Positions 10,076 through 18,715 of a DNA stretch of 64,000 nucleotides are shown in pieces. The first letter of the stretch is position 1, and each line of letters starts with the position of its first letter. The DNA comes from Sphingomonas natans. Lineage in GTDB: Bacteria; Pseudomonadota; Alphaproteobacteria; Sphingomonadales; Sphingomonadaceae. The stretch is taken from the NCBI RefSeq assembly GCF_030546695.1, contig NZ_JAUOTP010000003.1, positions 186,001 to 250,000 of the forward strand, in the 5' to 3' direction. A model generated the notes under the pieces. It saw nothing but the letters and a program-made list of their open reading frames with translations. It had not been told where the DNA came from and made no database searches. Made by a program: the position numbers and the translations under genes.

Positions 10076-10786
10076 CAGCTCTTTCTCCTAGGTTGGCCGC
10101 GCACAATGGCGAAAGCGGCTGTTATAGTCGCGCTTGCAGCGATCGACCGAAAGGCTTTCTCGCTGCCTGTTGACGGATCAATCACATCCGACGGGCCCGC
10201 TAATCGGCAAGACGGATCGCATGCCAGGACCTGTCATGCGCCGCCCGCTTTTCCTGCACGTATCGGCGGAGGTTGGCAGGAAACTCCGTCGCGAGATCGG
10301 TAGAGCGCCCCGGCTTACGCGGCGAATCATTATGACCGAACCGGATCAGCACCTAAATGTACGCATGGTTTGAGGCCTGCATCCAGGATGTCTCGGCGCT
10401 ATAGCTTTCTGGATCTTCGCCCCTCGCGACCCAGATTGAAACAGGCCGCGAACGAGCTGACATCGAAAGCACAGACGCTCGCCCCCTGTTCTCGCTGAAC
10501 GGCCATCGCAGAGTCGTCGAGGAGAATGATCGTCGACGGACGGATCGGCTGGACGATGGCGCGGTCGGACGCGAAGCGGCCTGCTCGGTTGGCGTTGCGC
10601 GACTGGTTGGAACAAGGTTTTGTGCGAAAGCACCCACAGGAAGTCAGACCGCCGCTGCTTGCCCAAGCACGCATTGTCTCAGTTCTCACGGCGCGCAGAA
10701 GAAGCTTGGCCTGCGCGCCAGAATTTACGTGGCCCGACCGCACCGCTCCAGCCGAAGCGCCGGTTCGCGGCGAGGCAGTGTTACAC
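10076..10786. other. Intergenic region without a recognisable gene
   Basis: Several short open frames occur on both strands but none has family motifs, a good start or regular composition. The region joins the esterase promoter to the decayed GH35 fragment. Confidence 0.35.
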
Positions 10787-11163
10787 AGCTGGTCGTCAAG
10801 GGTGCGCCCTTCCTGATGCTCGGCGGCGAGGTCTATAATTCCAGCTATTCGCATCTCGAATACGTGCAACCGGTCTAACCGCAGCTCGCGGCTATGAATT
10901 TAAATACTGTGTTCGTACCTGTCTCGTGGGAACAGCTGGAGCCGAAAAAGGCGTCTACAATTTTTCGCTGGTTGATGGCCTGATCCGCGATGCGCGCAAA
11001 AACCATCTACGGCTGGGACTGCTTTGGTTCGGGACCTGGAAAACATCGTCTTGACCTAAGCCCCGGCTTAGGTCCGCAGTGGCACGCAACGCCTTCCCAC
11101 CGCGATCGACGAAGCTGGCAACCAGCTGCCGATCCTGTCCACGCTGAGCTATTTCTCGCTTTG
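10787..11163 (+). pseudogene. GH35-type beta-galactosidase remnant
   Basis: Three pieces of a GH35/DUF5597-like beta-galactosidase follow one another. The first reads GAPFLMLGGEVYNSSYSHLE and ends in an in-frame TAA after LEYVQPV. The second continues in the same frame with LAAMNLNTVFVPVSWEQLEP and then shifts frame after 10950 to give SLVDGLIRDARKNHLRLGLL. The third, TAIDEAGNQLPILSTL, appears near 11100-11150 after a deletion. The pieces cover the N-terminal TIM-barrel strands of the family; the active-site part is gone. It is a clear pseudogene, recording a lost galactoside hydrolase. Confidence 0.7.
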
Positions 11164-11183
11164 AAGGCGGGTAGCAAAGCAGC

Positions 11184-11363
11184 CTATTGCGCCTTGGCCG
11201 GGCTTATAGCTGCCCGGGGGGCGTCGGGCCTGGCGATCGGCTTCGGCCCGCTGTCGGGCCTTGAGGTCAAGTAGACGCCCAGCGCAATAAGCACGAGCAT
11301 AGCGGCGCAGATCGCGGCCAGCATGCACCAGCTGCTCAAATGGTGCTTCAGACCCTGAGACAT
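11184..11363 (-). CDS. Small single-span membrane protein
   Basis: Reading from ATG at 11363 gives 59 residues with one strong transmembrane segment (about 12-34, CMLAAICAAMLVLIALGVYL) and a proline-rich basic tail. A longer start at 11453 adds 30 residues with no membrane or signal character, so the internal ATG is preferred. The family was not recognised. Confidence 0.4.
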   Translation of the reverse strand: MSQGLKHHLSSWCMLAAICAAMLVLIALGVYLTSRPDSGPKPIARPDAPRAAISPAKAQ

Positions 11364-11559
11364 CGGCGTCGCCTTCGTCAGTCCAGTATGTTCAATGCGC
11401 CAGTTCGCTTTCTGCTCCAGAGCAAAACAGCTTCCACGCGTGCAGCACAGCAACCGCCCCCCGGTCTCTGATTGTCTGCACGTCGGGAGAGCCGAATTTT
11501 TTTGACAGACGCTATCGCATGGGAGTCTTGTTCGACCGAACAGCTAATAGAGTGGGCGG

Positions 11560-11832
11560 ATGAACAAGCTGGGGTTGATCCGAGCAATCGCGGACGAGGG
11601 CGGTTTCGACCGGGCCGCAACGTCTTTGATCGTCGAGGCAGCGCTGAGTAGAATCGGTATGGCTCTGGCCGAAGGCGATGAAGTGCGCTTGGTCCGATTT
11701 GGCGTATTTTCTGTGACCAAGCGGAAGCCTTCACCGGGACGCAACCCACGCACCGGCGAGCGGTTAGAGATCGCTTCAACCGGCATGCCGAAGTTCCGGG
11801 CGAGCAAAGCGCTCAAGGCTATGTTCCGCTGA
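11560..11832 (+). CDS. HU/IHF-family DNA-binding protein
   Basis: The 90-residue protein has the HU fold in order: the N-terminal helix pair (MNKLGLIRAIADEGG), the central strand VRLVRFGVFSVTKR and the conserved arm motif GRNPRTGERLEI at about 60-71, which inserts into the minor groove. Length matches the family. It would compact and bend DNA as a dimer. The divergent beginning (no canonical DLI) suggests an accessory paralogue rather than the main HU. It is flanked by two small minus-strand membrane genes. Confidence 0.88.
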   Translation: MNKLGLIRAIADEGGFDRAATSLIVEAALSRIGMALAEGDEVRLVRFGVFSVTKRKPSPGRNPRTGERLEIASTGMPKFRASKALKAMFR

Positions 11833-11874
11833 GATGGCCCTGCCCACACGACCCCTTGATGCCAGGAGGATCGA

Positions 11875-12042
11875 TCAGGCGCTAAGATGCACAGCGGCCG
11901 CGACCGGCAGCAGCACGACGACCGACCACATAGCCCAGCCTAGTAGGCCCGTGATCAGGCGCACTCTGCCCAATTCCAAGCCGATCAAGATCAGCACGAG
12001 CATGGCCACCGAGGTGGTGGTGATCAACATTGGTAGGTGCAT
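11875..12042 (-). CDS. Small two-span membrane protein (55 aa)
   Basis: A short frame from ATG at 12042 to TGA at 11875-11877 encodes 55 residues that are almost entirely hydrophobic. Two membrane spans are predicted: LITTTSVAMLVLILIGLEL and, after GRVRLITG, LLGWAMWSVVVLLPVAAAV. No family was recognised and the ribosome-binding site is weak, so this is a cautious call based on composition. Confidence 0.4.
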   Translation of the reverse strand: MHLPMLITTTSVAMLVLILIGLELGRVRLITGLLGWAMWSVVVLLPVAAAVHLSA

Positions 12043-12189
12043 CGGGATCAGGTCCAGTTCGCAGCAGCGCGATCCCTTACGCGAAAGACATTAAAGCGCC
12101 ACTTCACGAGAGGCGGGGTGAGTAGCAAAGTCCTGAGGCCTAATCCTGCCGCCTGGGAGCATTTTCGGCCCTCGGAGACAGGCCGGACC

Positions 12190-12363
12190 GGCCCGATCGA
12201 CGGCCGATCGGGCACGTCCATCGATCATTTCCAAACGATAAGACCTACGGCGTCGGCCACCGACACGCTCCACGGTCGACTCCCCCGATGGGCGTGTCGA
12301 ACTTCCGCCTTCAAGATCGGTAGTGCGAACATCAGTCTGAAGATGAAGAAAATACCGTGCCCT
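12190..12363 (-). pseudogene. DUF6894-like pseudogene, inverted copy of the gene at 48926
   Basis: Reading from about 12363 downwards gives ARYFLHLQTDVRTTDLEG, matching ARYFFHVQTDVRSTDLEG of the intact gene at 48926. The start codon position (GTG in the intact copy) is AGG here. About 60 bp are missing after the ACGCCCATCG segment near 12286, after which the copies match again in a shifted frame. The non-coding upstream 170 bp is also shared. It is a degraded duplicate. Confidence 0.65.
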
Positions 12364-12531
12364 GCGCGCTCCTGCGATCGGGACGGGAGCAAAGACACTC
12401 TCGGTTGCCAGAATCTGAAGAAATGGCCAGCAATGCCCTATCGAGGTCCGCTCCAGGCATTGACCCATCGGAAGAAGCTAGGGGCCGCCCGTCGGATGTT
12501 CATCCTTTCTAAGCACAACTATTTTGCTAAT
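12255..12531. repeat. Inverted duplicate of 48756-49105
   Basis: The reverse complement of this stretch aligns by eye over its whole length with 48756-49105. Long identical runs include GGCATTGCTGGCCAT, CTGGCAACCGAGAGTG and GTCGACCGTGGAGCGTGTCG. It covers the upstream region and coding part of a DUF6894-type gene. Confidence 0.7.
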
Positions 12532-12575
12532 ATGAATACTCAACACACGTTGATGAAACTGCATGAGGACGTCAG

Positions 12576-12803
12576 TTGTCTACAGTGCCACTTTCCGTTC
12601 TCGCTCAAATTCGGCGATTACTCGAGACGGCGCTCGTCACTGCCGATGAGCAAGGCGCGTCGCTTGTCGCGCTCCGAATAGCCCAGGCGCTGGAGGAGGT
12701 TGAGCGCTCTGCGCCGCGCAACGAGTCGTGTAACAGCGAGCCTACCGAGGAGGATGCACATCGGATCCTGGCATTGCGGCGTGCCGAGGTGGATCGGTTC
12801 TAG
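12576..12803 (+). CDS. Small hypothetical protein (75 aa)
   Basis: From a TTG start at 12576 this frame gives a regular, acidic, helical protein (PLSVLAQIRRLLETALVTAD, then LVALRIAQALEEVE). The composition is much more protein-like than in the other frames, and small proteins of this look are common in sphingomonads. The function is unknown. It lies next to the inverted duplicate. Confidence 0.45.
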   Translation: MSTVPLSVLAQIRRLLETALVTADEQGASLVALRIAQALEEVERSAPRNESCNSEPTEEDAHRILALRRAEVDRF

Positions 12804-12909
12804 GGTCCGCATAACGAGGAGGGCTTTCGCGCCCCAACTCGCTGCGCGGATGTACCGTCAGTAAGACGTAATCGACATTCGCAAAGCACAGGATCAGGTA
12901 TGCTGATGA

Positions 12910-13125
12910 TTAAAGGTCGAACCATCGAGGCGGCTCCAATCTGAGCCGCTTTTGAGGCGTGGAGCTCGGTGCTTGCTGGGCTATTTCCGTCCCGTAATCC
13001 TTAAAACGCGCCGCATTTGCTTTCCCAGCTTCTCGTCGATCGCTTAAATCTTCGGCGCGTTCCTGAGCAAGCCTTCTGGCGAGACCATCTGCGTCTACCG
13101 CGGATCGCGAATCAGCCGCCCCCAA
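12910..13125 (-). CDS. Small charged hypothetical protein (71 aa)
   Basis: The frame from 13125 encodes a strongly charged helical protein with LARRLAQERAEDLSDRREAG followed by KANAARFKDYGTEIAQQA. The latter resembles GEANSARLKGYGEKVARQA read at 48515-48574, so both duplicated regions carry this element. The function is unknown and the start is uncertain. Confidence 0.35.
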   Translation of the reverse strand: MGAADSRSAVDADGLARRLAQERAEDLSDRREAGKANAARFKDYGTEIAQQAPSSTPQKRLRLEPPRWFDL

Positions 13126-14155
13126 TCCATGGTAGTATGCTAATTGGGCTGTTTACTACCTTTTATACGCGCGACCGGGTTAGATCGCAGAAATCAACGA
13201 TACTCTGCACGCTTCACGACCCCTTCCGATTCTCAGACCGTCCCCGCACCGAATCCGAACCAATCAATCTACGGTCGGTCTGTGAACCGCAATCGCGTGG
13301 TCCCGAAGCGGATCGGATCGTTGCGCGTCCCTTGATCCAGCCTGCTCCAGCAAACGGCATGATGCGCCTGATGATAGCCGTTTTGTCCCTCTTGCTCGCG
13401 GCGGCTTCGGATGGTCTGGCCCTCGGTCCCGTACGCCTCCAACTCTGCTACAAGAGCGCCGCACGCTCTGAGGAAACGTCTCGCCTACGCCGAGGCTCAG
13501 CTTCCGAACAGCGGCGCGGGCGAGGGAGACGTCAAGGAGCCGCCGAAGATCTCCTCGTCTCCGTACCAATCCAAATGTCGACCGGGCGCGACATGGGTCA
13601 GAACAGCGAGCTGCCCCTCACAATTACCGTCCGCACGAGAGGCGGCTGGCTCCCGCACCTTCCGCTTTATCTCGATCCCCTACCAGGATCCCACTATGGG
13701 TCGATTGCATACTGTACGCAGGGCCGATTATCGCCACCGCAATCGAGGAAGCAGCAAAGGATGGCGGCGGTCAGCTTAGATTGTGGCGAATAGAACCCAA
13801 AATCAGTTGCTCAAGCAAGCTTTGGCCGTCCCCGAAAGTGGGCGTCCGTTAAGCAGCTGCTACTAGGGATCGCAGCCCGCCTAGGCTTCGGCCACGACGG
13901 CCGAAAAGGAAGGATTCACGGACCCGCTTGCTTCACCCGTCGGCCTAGGCTGCGGCCCTATCCAGGGGTATCTTCTCGGTTACCCTGTAACTGCTGAAGA
14001 CGCTCTTGATCTCAAACTGCCGAGCGCAATGCTCGCGTAGAATAACTGAGGCGCTCTATTTTTATAATCTCCATTGCTGAGCATATGATGCGGAGCCGGT
14101 GCGTGCTATGTGATTCTATCGTCGTAGACTCGGCTTCCGACGACTGAGAGATTCG
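13126..14155. other. About 1 kb without a supported gene
   Basis: Open frames exist on both strands, the longest on the plus strand from 13017 to 13793, but their translations are Arg/Ser/Pro-rich with no motif or domain. It separates small accessory genes from the HWE kinase and may be decayed sequence. Confidence 0.4.
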
Positions 14156-15232
14156 ATGAGCTCCCGCCACTTGGGAGACTGCGTCTTGCCCGATTCAAAA
14201 TCCAAAACAGTCGAGCAGCGGGCCGCTGAGGGGCAGGTAGCGAACTTTCAAAGGCAACTTGGCCCTTTTGTCGTCGCAGCGGAAACGACCAGAATGGCGA
14301 TGGCCTTCACGGACGCGACGGCGCCCGGCGAGCCGATCATTTTCGCCAACGAAGCTTTTTTTCATCTCACCGGCTATCCGTGCGATGAAGTTCTGGCGCA
14401 GCCAATCGAGTTCTTTTTTCATCCCGATAGCGATGGGAAGACATTGGCGGAGATCGCCGCTGCCTGCCACGGGCATGAAGGTGGCCCCGATATCCGCTAC
14501 CGTCGCAAAAATGGCTCAGGATTCTGGGCGAGTACATTCGTAAGCCGGGTTTTCAATGCAGCTGGCGAGACCGCTCAACATTTTATCTCGCTAGCCGATA
14601 ATACGAAGCACCACCAAGAACGCGAGCGGTGTTACGCGCTTATCGACGAACTTAACCACCGGGTGAAAAATACCTTATCGACAGTTCAATCCATCGTTTC
14701 ACAAGCGTCGAAAAAGGCAAACCAAGGTGAACTGTTCCGCGACGCAGTTGAGTCGCGCATTTTTGCACTGTCCCGGTCGCACGATCTGCTCGCCCGAGTT
14801 AGCTGGGACGGAGTAGCCATGCATGATCTCGTGACTACGGCGCTCGAGCCGTTCCGTCCCGCTGTCGGCGACTTCGATCGAACCACCATAAGTGGACCCG
14901 ACTTTCAGCTTTCCCCCAGGGCCACAATTGCTCTCGGAATAGCTTTTCACGAGTTGGCGACAAACGCGACCAAATATGGAGCATTCCACAGTCAGCGTGG
15001 CTCACTAGCGGTGTCTTGGGACTTTTCCCCATTAGCGGCGAGCGCAAACTTACGTATTCGATGGGCAGAGAACGACGGCCCACCGGTAGCAAAGCCCACG
15101 CAGAAGGGGTTTGGGTCTCAAGTTTTAGAACGCGGATTGGCACATGAATTGGGGGGAAAGGTTACTCTCGAATACAAGGATTCCGGCCTCGTCTGTCTAA
15201 TTGAGGTGCCGGCCCACGGCAACATTTTGTGA
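14156..15232 (+). CDS. PAS-domain HWE-family sensor histidine kinase
   Basis: The 358-residue protein has an N-terminal PAS domain (about 45-150; IIFANEAFFHLTGYPCDEVL) and a HWE kinase core. The H-box is ELNHRVKNTLSTVQSI with phospho-acceptor His168, the N-box is HELATNATKYGA with Asn270, and the characteristic WAE follows at about 308. The PAS domain lacks the NCRFLQ cysteine of LOV photoreceptors (here AQPIEFFFHP), so it probably senses something other than blue light by that chemistry. No membrane segment is seen, so it is cytoplasmic. The receiver protein gene overlaps its stop codon, so the two form a signalling pair of the alphaproteobacterial general-stress type. Confidence 0.9.
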   Translation: MSSRHLGDCVLPDSKSKTVEQRAAEGQVANFQRQLGPFVVAAETTRMAMAFTDATAPGEPIIFANEAFFHLTGYPCDEVLAQPIEFFFHPDSDGKTLAEIAAACHGHEGGPDIRYRRKNGSGFWASTFVSRVFNAAGETAQHFISLADNTKHHQERERCYALIDELNHRVKNTLSTVQSIVSQASKKANQGELFRDAVESRIFALSRSHDLLARVSWDGVAMHDLVTTALEPFRPAVGDFDRTTISGPDFQLSPRATIALGIAFHELATNATKYGAFHSQRGSLAVSWDFSPLAASANLRIRWAENDGPPVAKPTQKGFGSQVLERGLAHELGGKVTLEYKDSGLVCLIEVPAHGNIL

Positions 15233-15603
15233 TCACGCCACTTGCCGGAAAACGCATTCTGGTAGTCGAGGACGAAATGGCCATAATGATTATGTTGGTG
15301 GGCGCTCTCGAGGAGTTGGGGTGCGAGGCTGTCTTTACCGCGTCAACCGTTATCCAGGCTTGCGATATCTTAGCCGCAAATTTATTCGATGCCGCCATGT
15401 TGGACATCAACCTTAGCGGCACCACTAGTTACCCGGTGGCGGCCGTCCTTCAAGGTCGGGGAATACCCTTCATTTTCTCGACGGGCTATCAGGTCGAGCG
15501 AATTCCGGAAAGGTATAAAAAGCATATCATATTGACGAAGCCGTACCCAATGGGCGAGCTCGCACGGGCGTTCACGGCGCTGCTGGGGCCCGCGCCGCGT
15601 TGA
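15229..15603 (+). CDS. Stand-alone response-regulator receiver
   Basis: This 124-residue single-domain receiver begins at a GTG overlapping the kinase stop codon (GTGATC). It carries the acidic pair in VVEDE (14-15), phospho-acceptor Asp59 in MLDINLSG, Ser84 in FSTGY and Lys104 in LTKPYP. There is no output domain. It is the probable partner of the upstream HWE kinase and would act as a phosphate shuttle or sink, as such receivers do beside other HWE kinases. Translational coupling is likely. Confidence 0.9.
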   Translation: MITPLAGKRILVVEDEMAIMIMLVGALEELGCEAVFTASTVIQACDILAANLFDAAMLDINLSGTTSYPVAAVLQGRGIPFIFSTGYQVERIPERYKKHIILTKPYPMGELARAFTALLGPAPR

Positions 15604-16011
15604 AACTTTGTGATCAGCGCCCGTACGCCCGCTGACGGGGCGCTAGCCGACAGACAGCTTTGGCGGCGCAAGGACCCAAACCGGTCACGGCTGCTGATCG
15701 GTATGGAGATCGCGATTCGGGTCCAGACCGGTTTTGCGCGCTCGGGGGTGAGGGCTGCTCGACAGGCCGGACACACGGACGCACCTGAACCTGCGCGATC
15801 GAGCCACCTTAACACCTCTTGAACCCAGCGGGGCGTCCACACACGGACATTCAGGCCGCAATTTGCGCTCGCGCAAGCAGACACATTCATCTCGATCTCT
15901 TGCTTTCGATAGCGCCCTTGGGTCCCCCAGAAATTCGGATGGGAGCCTCCCGCATTTTTTTAAAGCGTTGCGGACGAACGCCGCGCCATTCGGACGAAGC
16001 AACCGCGGCTA
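15604..16011. other. Intergenic region, convergent gene ends
   Basis: The region lies between the receiver gene and the convergent GH36 gene. A minus-strand frame (15489-15890) begins with a Cys-rich stretch (SACASANCGLNVRVW, then VCPACRAAL) that hints at a zinc ribbon. It runs into the receiver gene with poor composition and is not called. Confidence 0.35.
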
Positions 16012-17748
16012 TCACCGGCGGAGCGTGTAGGGCGGCAACGTCCCGCCGTCAGGGCCGTCGCTCGGCGTGTCGCTAGGGTTGAACCATTGTGTCGCCGCCG
16101 CCGCCGCGCCGTCCCACAAACGCTGCTCGATGGTGACGCCGTCTGTGCCGAGCCGCGGGAAGTCGCAGTGCGTGACCCGCGTGCGCAGGAGTTCGGCCAA
16201 CAGCGCCGCCCGGCCGGGGGGCAGTTCGGCAAGCTGGTCGCTCGTCATCACGACGCCTCCTGCCCCGCCGCCGAAATGCGCGAGCGCCTCCACCTGCGCA
16301 TTGCTCAGTTCGTGAAAGCGATCGCGCAACAGCAGGCAATCGGGATCAGCCTGCCACAGGATGCCGTGGGCATGGTTGCGGCTCTGCAGATCTCGCAGCA
16401 AGCTTTCGGCCGAATAGTCGCCGTGCCAGGTCACGCCCACATCGCGCCCGATCCGCACCGCGTCGACGAGCCCGATCGATGCCCATAGCGGACAGCCGCA
16501 GCCGGATAGGGTGACATCGTCGCCGATCTCCTCGCGGATCGCTGTCATCATGCGGCGCCAGATCGCGATCCGTGACAATCCGCTTGCGTGCCAGATCGCC
16601 CGATCGGGGCTATATTCGGCGCCGTGCAGCAGGAAATCGGCCTTGATGTAACCGGCGCCCCACTCGCGCGTCCACGTGCGGAAGACGCGGCGAATATAGG
16701 CCTCGGCTTCGGGGTGAGTGATATCCAGGACGTAATATTCCTCCGATCGTTTGTGCCAGCGAAACTCGCCGTAGAAGTGCATCGCGAGGAGCGGGCGGCC
16801 CGCGGCGCGGTCTTGGACCACCCAGTCCGGATGCTCGACAAACAACCGGCTGCGATTTCCGACCAGGAACGGCGCGATCCACAGGCCGGGACGAAAGCCT
16901 GCCGCCGCAATCTCCTGCAGCATCGGTTTCATCCCCCGCGGGAATTGAGCCTTCACATCCAGCCAATCACCCATTTCGGGCGTGAAGCCGTCATCGATCT
17001 GGAAGATTTCGAGCGCGACATCGTGCGTGTCGCGATAGGCGCGGGCGGCATCCAGATGTTCGCGCAGCAGCGGTTCGTCGATTGCGGCATATAGATTGTA
17101 CCACGAACACCAGCCCGTCAGCCGCTGATCAGGGATACGCGGCGCGAGCGGCGAGGCGGATGCCGAACGGCGGGACCAGCGCCGCAACGCCTCCTCGACT
17201 TCGTCGCCGTCGAACAGGAACAAGGTCTCGGCCTGGGTCGCGCCGGTGCCATCCAGCAATGTCTCGACGTCGATCGTCAATGCCGCAGCTGTGCCGCCGA
17301 AGCGGAAGCGCGTTTGAAAGCGATCGTGCCGGTCGTGGCCGAGCACCACCGCACCAGCGCCCACCACGGGCAGCAGCGCCGTCATCGCGAAGCCGAGCGT
17401 CGGCGCCTTGGCCGGCGGCCCGTCGCCCGCCGGCGTACCCGGCGCTACGAAATAGCTGCCGTCCCAGCTTTGATAGCCGTTGCGCAGATACTTGCGAACG
17501 CCGCTAATGCCCCCAAATCGCAGCCCCAGGCTGGCGAGCGGACAGGTAATGTCCTCGGCCGTCACGTCGATCGCGATCGCGTCGTCGATCCTTCGTATCG
17601 TCAGCCGGATCGCGCCGCCGGACGGCAGCGTCCAGACGATGCCCTTCTCGTCGCGCGCAGAGACCTCCAGACGATAGGGCAGCTGTCCGTCGATCAGCGG
17701 CGCCACGTCGCCCAGATCGATGCTGCGTAATTCAGGCAGGATCGGCAA
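16012..17748 (-). CDS. GH36 alpha-galactosidase (melibiase-like)
   Basis: The 578-residue enzyme shows the GH36 layout. An N-terminal beta domain is followed by a TIM barrel with GWCSWYNLY at 212-220, EIFQIDDGF at 247-255 and GLWIAPFL at 288-295. The nucleophile is Asp371 in YIKADFL and the acid/base is Asp436 in RIGRDVG. A short C-terminal beta domain is present. No signal peptide is evident, so cleavage is cytoplasmic. It retains alpha-galactosides as probable substrates, and family members also act on galactosylglycerol. The gene overlaps the preceding Gfo/Idh/MocA gene by 17 bp and is the last of the minus-strand operon running from 22276. Confidence 0.9.
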   Translation of the reverse strand: MPILPELRSIDLGDVAPLIDGQLPYRLEVSARDEKGIVWTLPSGGAIRLTIRRIDDAIAIDVTAEDITCPLASLGLRFGGISGVRKYLRNGYQSWDGSYFVAPGTPAGDGPPAKAPTLGFAMTALLPVVGAGAVVLGHDRHDRFQTRFRFGGTAAALTIDVETLLDGTGATQAETLFLFDGDEVEEALRRWSRRSASASPLAPRIPDQRLTGWCSWYNLYAAIDEPLLREHLDAARAYRDTHDVALEIFQIDDGFTPEMGDWLDVKAQFPRGMKPMLQEIAAAGFRPGLWIAPFLVGNRSRLFVEHPDWVVQDRAAGRPLLAMHFYGEFRWHKRSEEYYVLDITHPEAEAYIRRVFRTWTREWGAGYIKADFLLHGAEYSPDRAIWHASGLSRIAIWRRMMTAIREEIGDDVTLSGCGCPLWASIGLVDAVRIGRDVGVTWHGDYSAESLLRDLQSRNHAHGILWQADPDCLLLRDRFHELSNAQVEALAHFGGGAGGVVMTSDQLAELPPGRAALLAELLRTRVTHCDFPRLGTDGVTIEQRLWDGAAAAATQWFNPSDTPSDGPDGGTLPPYTLRR

Positions 17749-18715
17749 GACAGATCTCGGTGCGCTCGTCGGCCGATTGCCGCGCGGCTAGCGCTAGCCG
17801 CAGCGAGGCTGAGCCTTCGCGCAGGGGCACCAGCGGCGGACGGCGGTCGCGGATCGCATTGGCCAGATCGGCCAGTTGCGCGATGAAGGGATCGCTCGGG
17901 CCGGCGATTGTCTCGGCTGCTGCACCCGCTTGGGTCGGCGTCAGTACAGCATCGTTCCAGCTGGTGAAGCGCCCCGTAAGCCGCTCGGCATAGACCGCCC
18001 ATGCCTTGTGCCATTCGCCCGGCGTCGCGATGTTGGACGCATCGAGGGTGGCGATGCGGCCGTCGTCCCAGCCGAACAGGATCGCCGAAATGTCCTCGAC
18101 ATCGTAGCCCGGCATATTGCGATGAAACAAGTTCGCACGGCGCGCATAGACGGTGCTGGGCTCGCCGACGAGATGGCGGACCAGATCGATCTGGTGGATC
18201 ACCTGCTCCAGCATCTGTCCGCCTGACTTCGCCTGCTCGCGCCACCACGGCGCGTGCAGCGCGTTGCAATGATAGCTGCCCGCGTACATCCCGACCGTAC
18301 CGGTATCGCTCGCCTTCCAGCGCTTCACCGCGTCGCCATGCCGGTACATGAAGCCGATCGCTGCCGTGACGCCCGTCGCCTCCACCGCCGCGACCATGCT
18401 TTCGGCGGCGCCCATATCCAGCGCGATTGGCTTCTCGACAAGCAGGTGAATGCCCCGATCGGCAATATGCTCGATCTCCCCACCGCGCACAAAAGGCGGC
18501 AAAGTCGCGATGATCAGATCGGGCGCGACCTCGCCAATCATTCGAGCCAGATCGACGAAGGCCACGCCGCCATGCTGCGCGGCGAAGGCATCGGTGCGCG
18601 GCTGATCGCGCCCACAGCAGCCGACCAGGCTCATCCGTTCGGGCAAAGCCGCGACCGCGCCGGCATGGCGCCCGGCGATGCCGCCGCAGCCGAGCAGGGC
18701 AACGCGCAGCGTCAC
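17732..18715 (-). CDS. Gfo/Idh/MocA-family oxidoreductase
   Basis: The 327-residue protein starts with an NAD(P)-binding Rossmann motif (ALLGCGGIAGRHAGA, residues 6-20). It has the family EKP motif at 94-96 (LLVEKPIALD), and GGQMLEQVIHQIDLVRHLVG supplies the active-site His helix. These enzymes oxidise or reduce sugar hydroxyls. Its ATG overlaps the stop of the upstream MDR dehydrogenase, and its 3' end overlaps GH36, indicating translational coupling. MDR plus Gfo pairs also occur as fused bi-domain oxidoreductases, which suggests the two work together on one sugar. The substrate is inferred to be the glycoside taken up by this locus. Confidence 0.88.
   Translation of the reverse strand: MTLRVALLGCGGIAGRHAGAVAALPERMSLVGCCGRDQPRTDAFAAQHGGVAFVDLARMIGEVAPDLIIATLPPFVRGGEIEHIADRGIHLLVEKPIALDMGAAESMVAAVEATGVTAAIGFMYRHGDAVKRWKASDTGTVGMYAGSYHCNALHAPWWREQAKSGGQMLEQVIHQIDLVRHLVGEPSTVYARRANLFHRNMPGYDVEDISAILFGWDDGRIATLDASNIATPGEWHKAWAVYAERLTGRFTSWNDAVLTPTQAGAAAETIAGPSDPFIAQLADLANAIRDRRPPLVPLREGSASLRLALAARQSADERTEICLADPA

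Noticed and set aside
13017-13793. Plus-strand frame of 258 codons
   Set aside because: Composition is irregular (Arg, Pro, Ser-rich), there is no domain, and the start lacks a ribosome-binding site.
15489-15890. Cys-containing minus-strand frame that hints at a zinc ribbon
   Set aside because: It overlaps the receiver gene, and only the first 50 residues look ordered.
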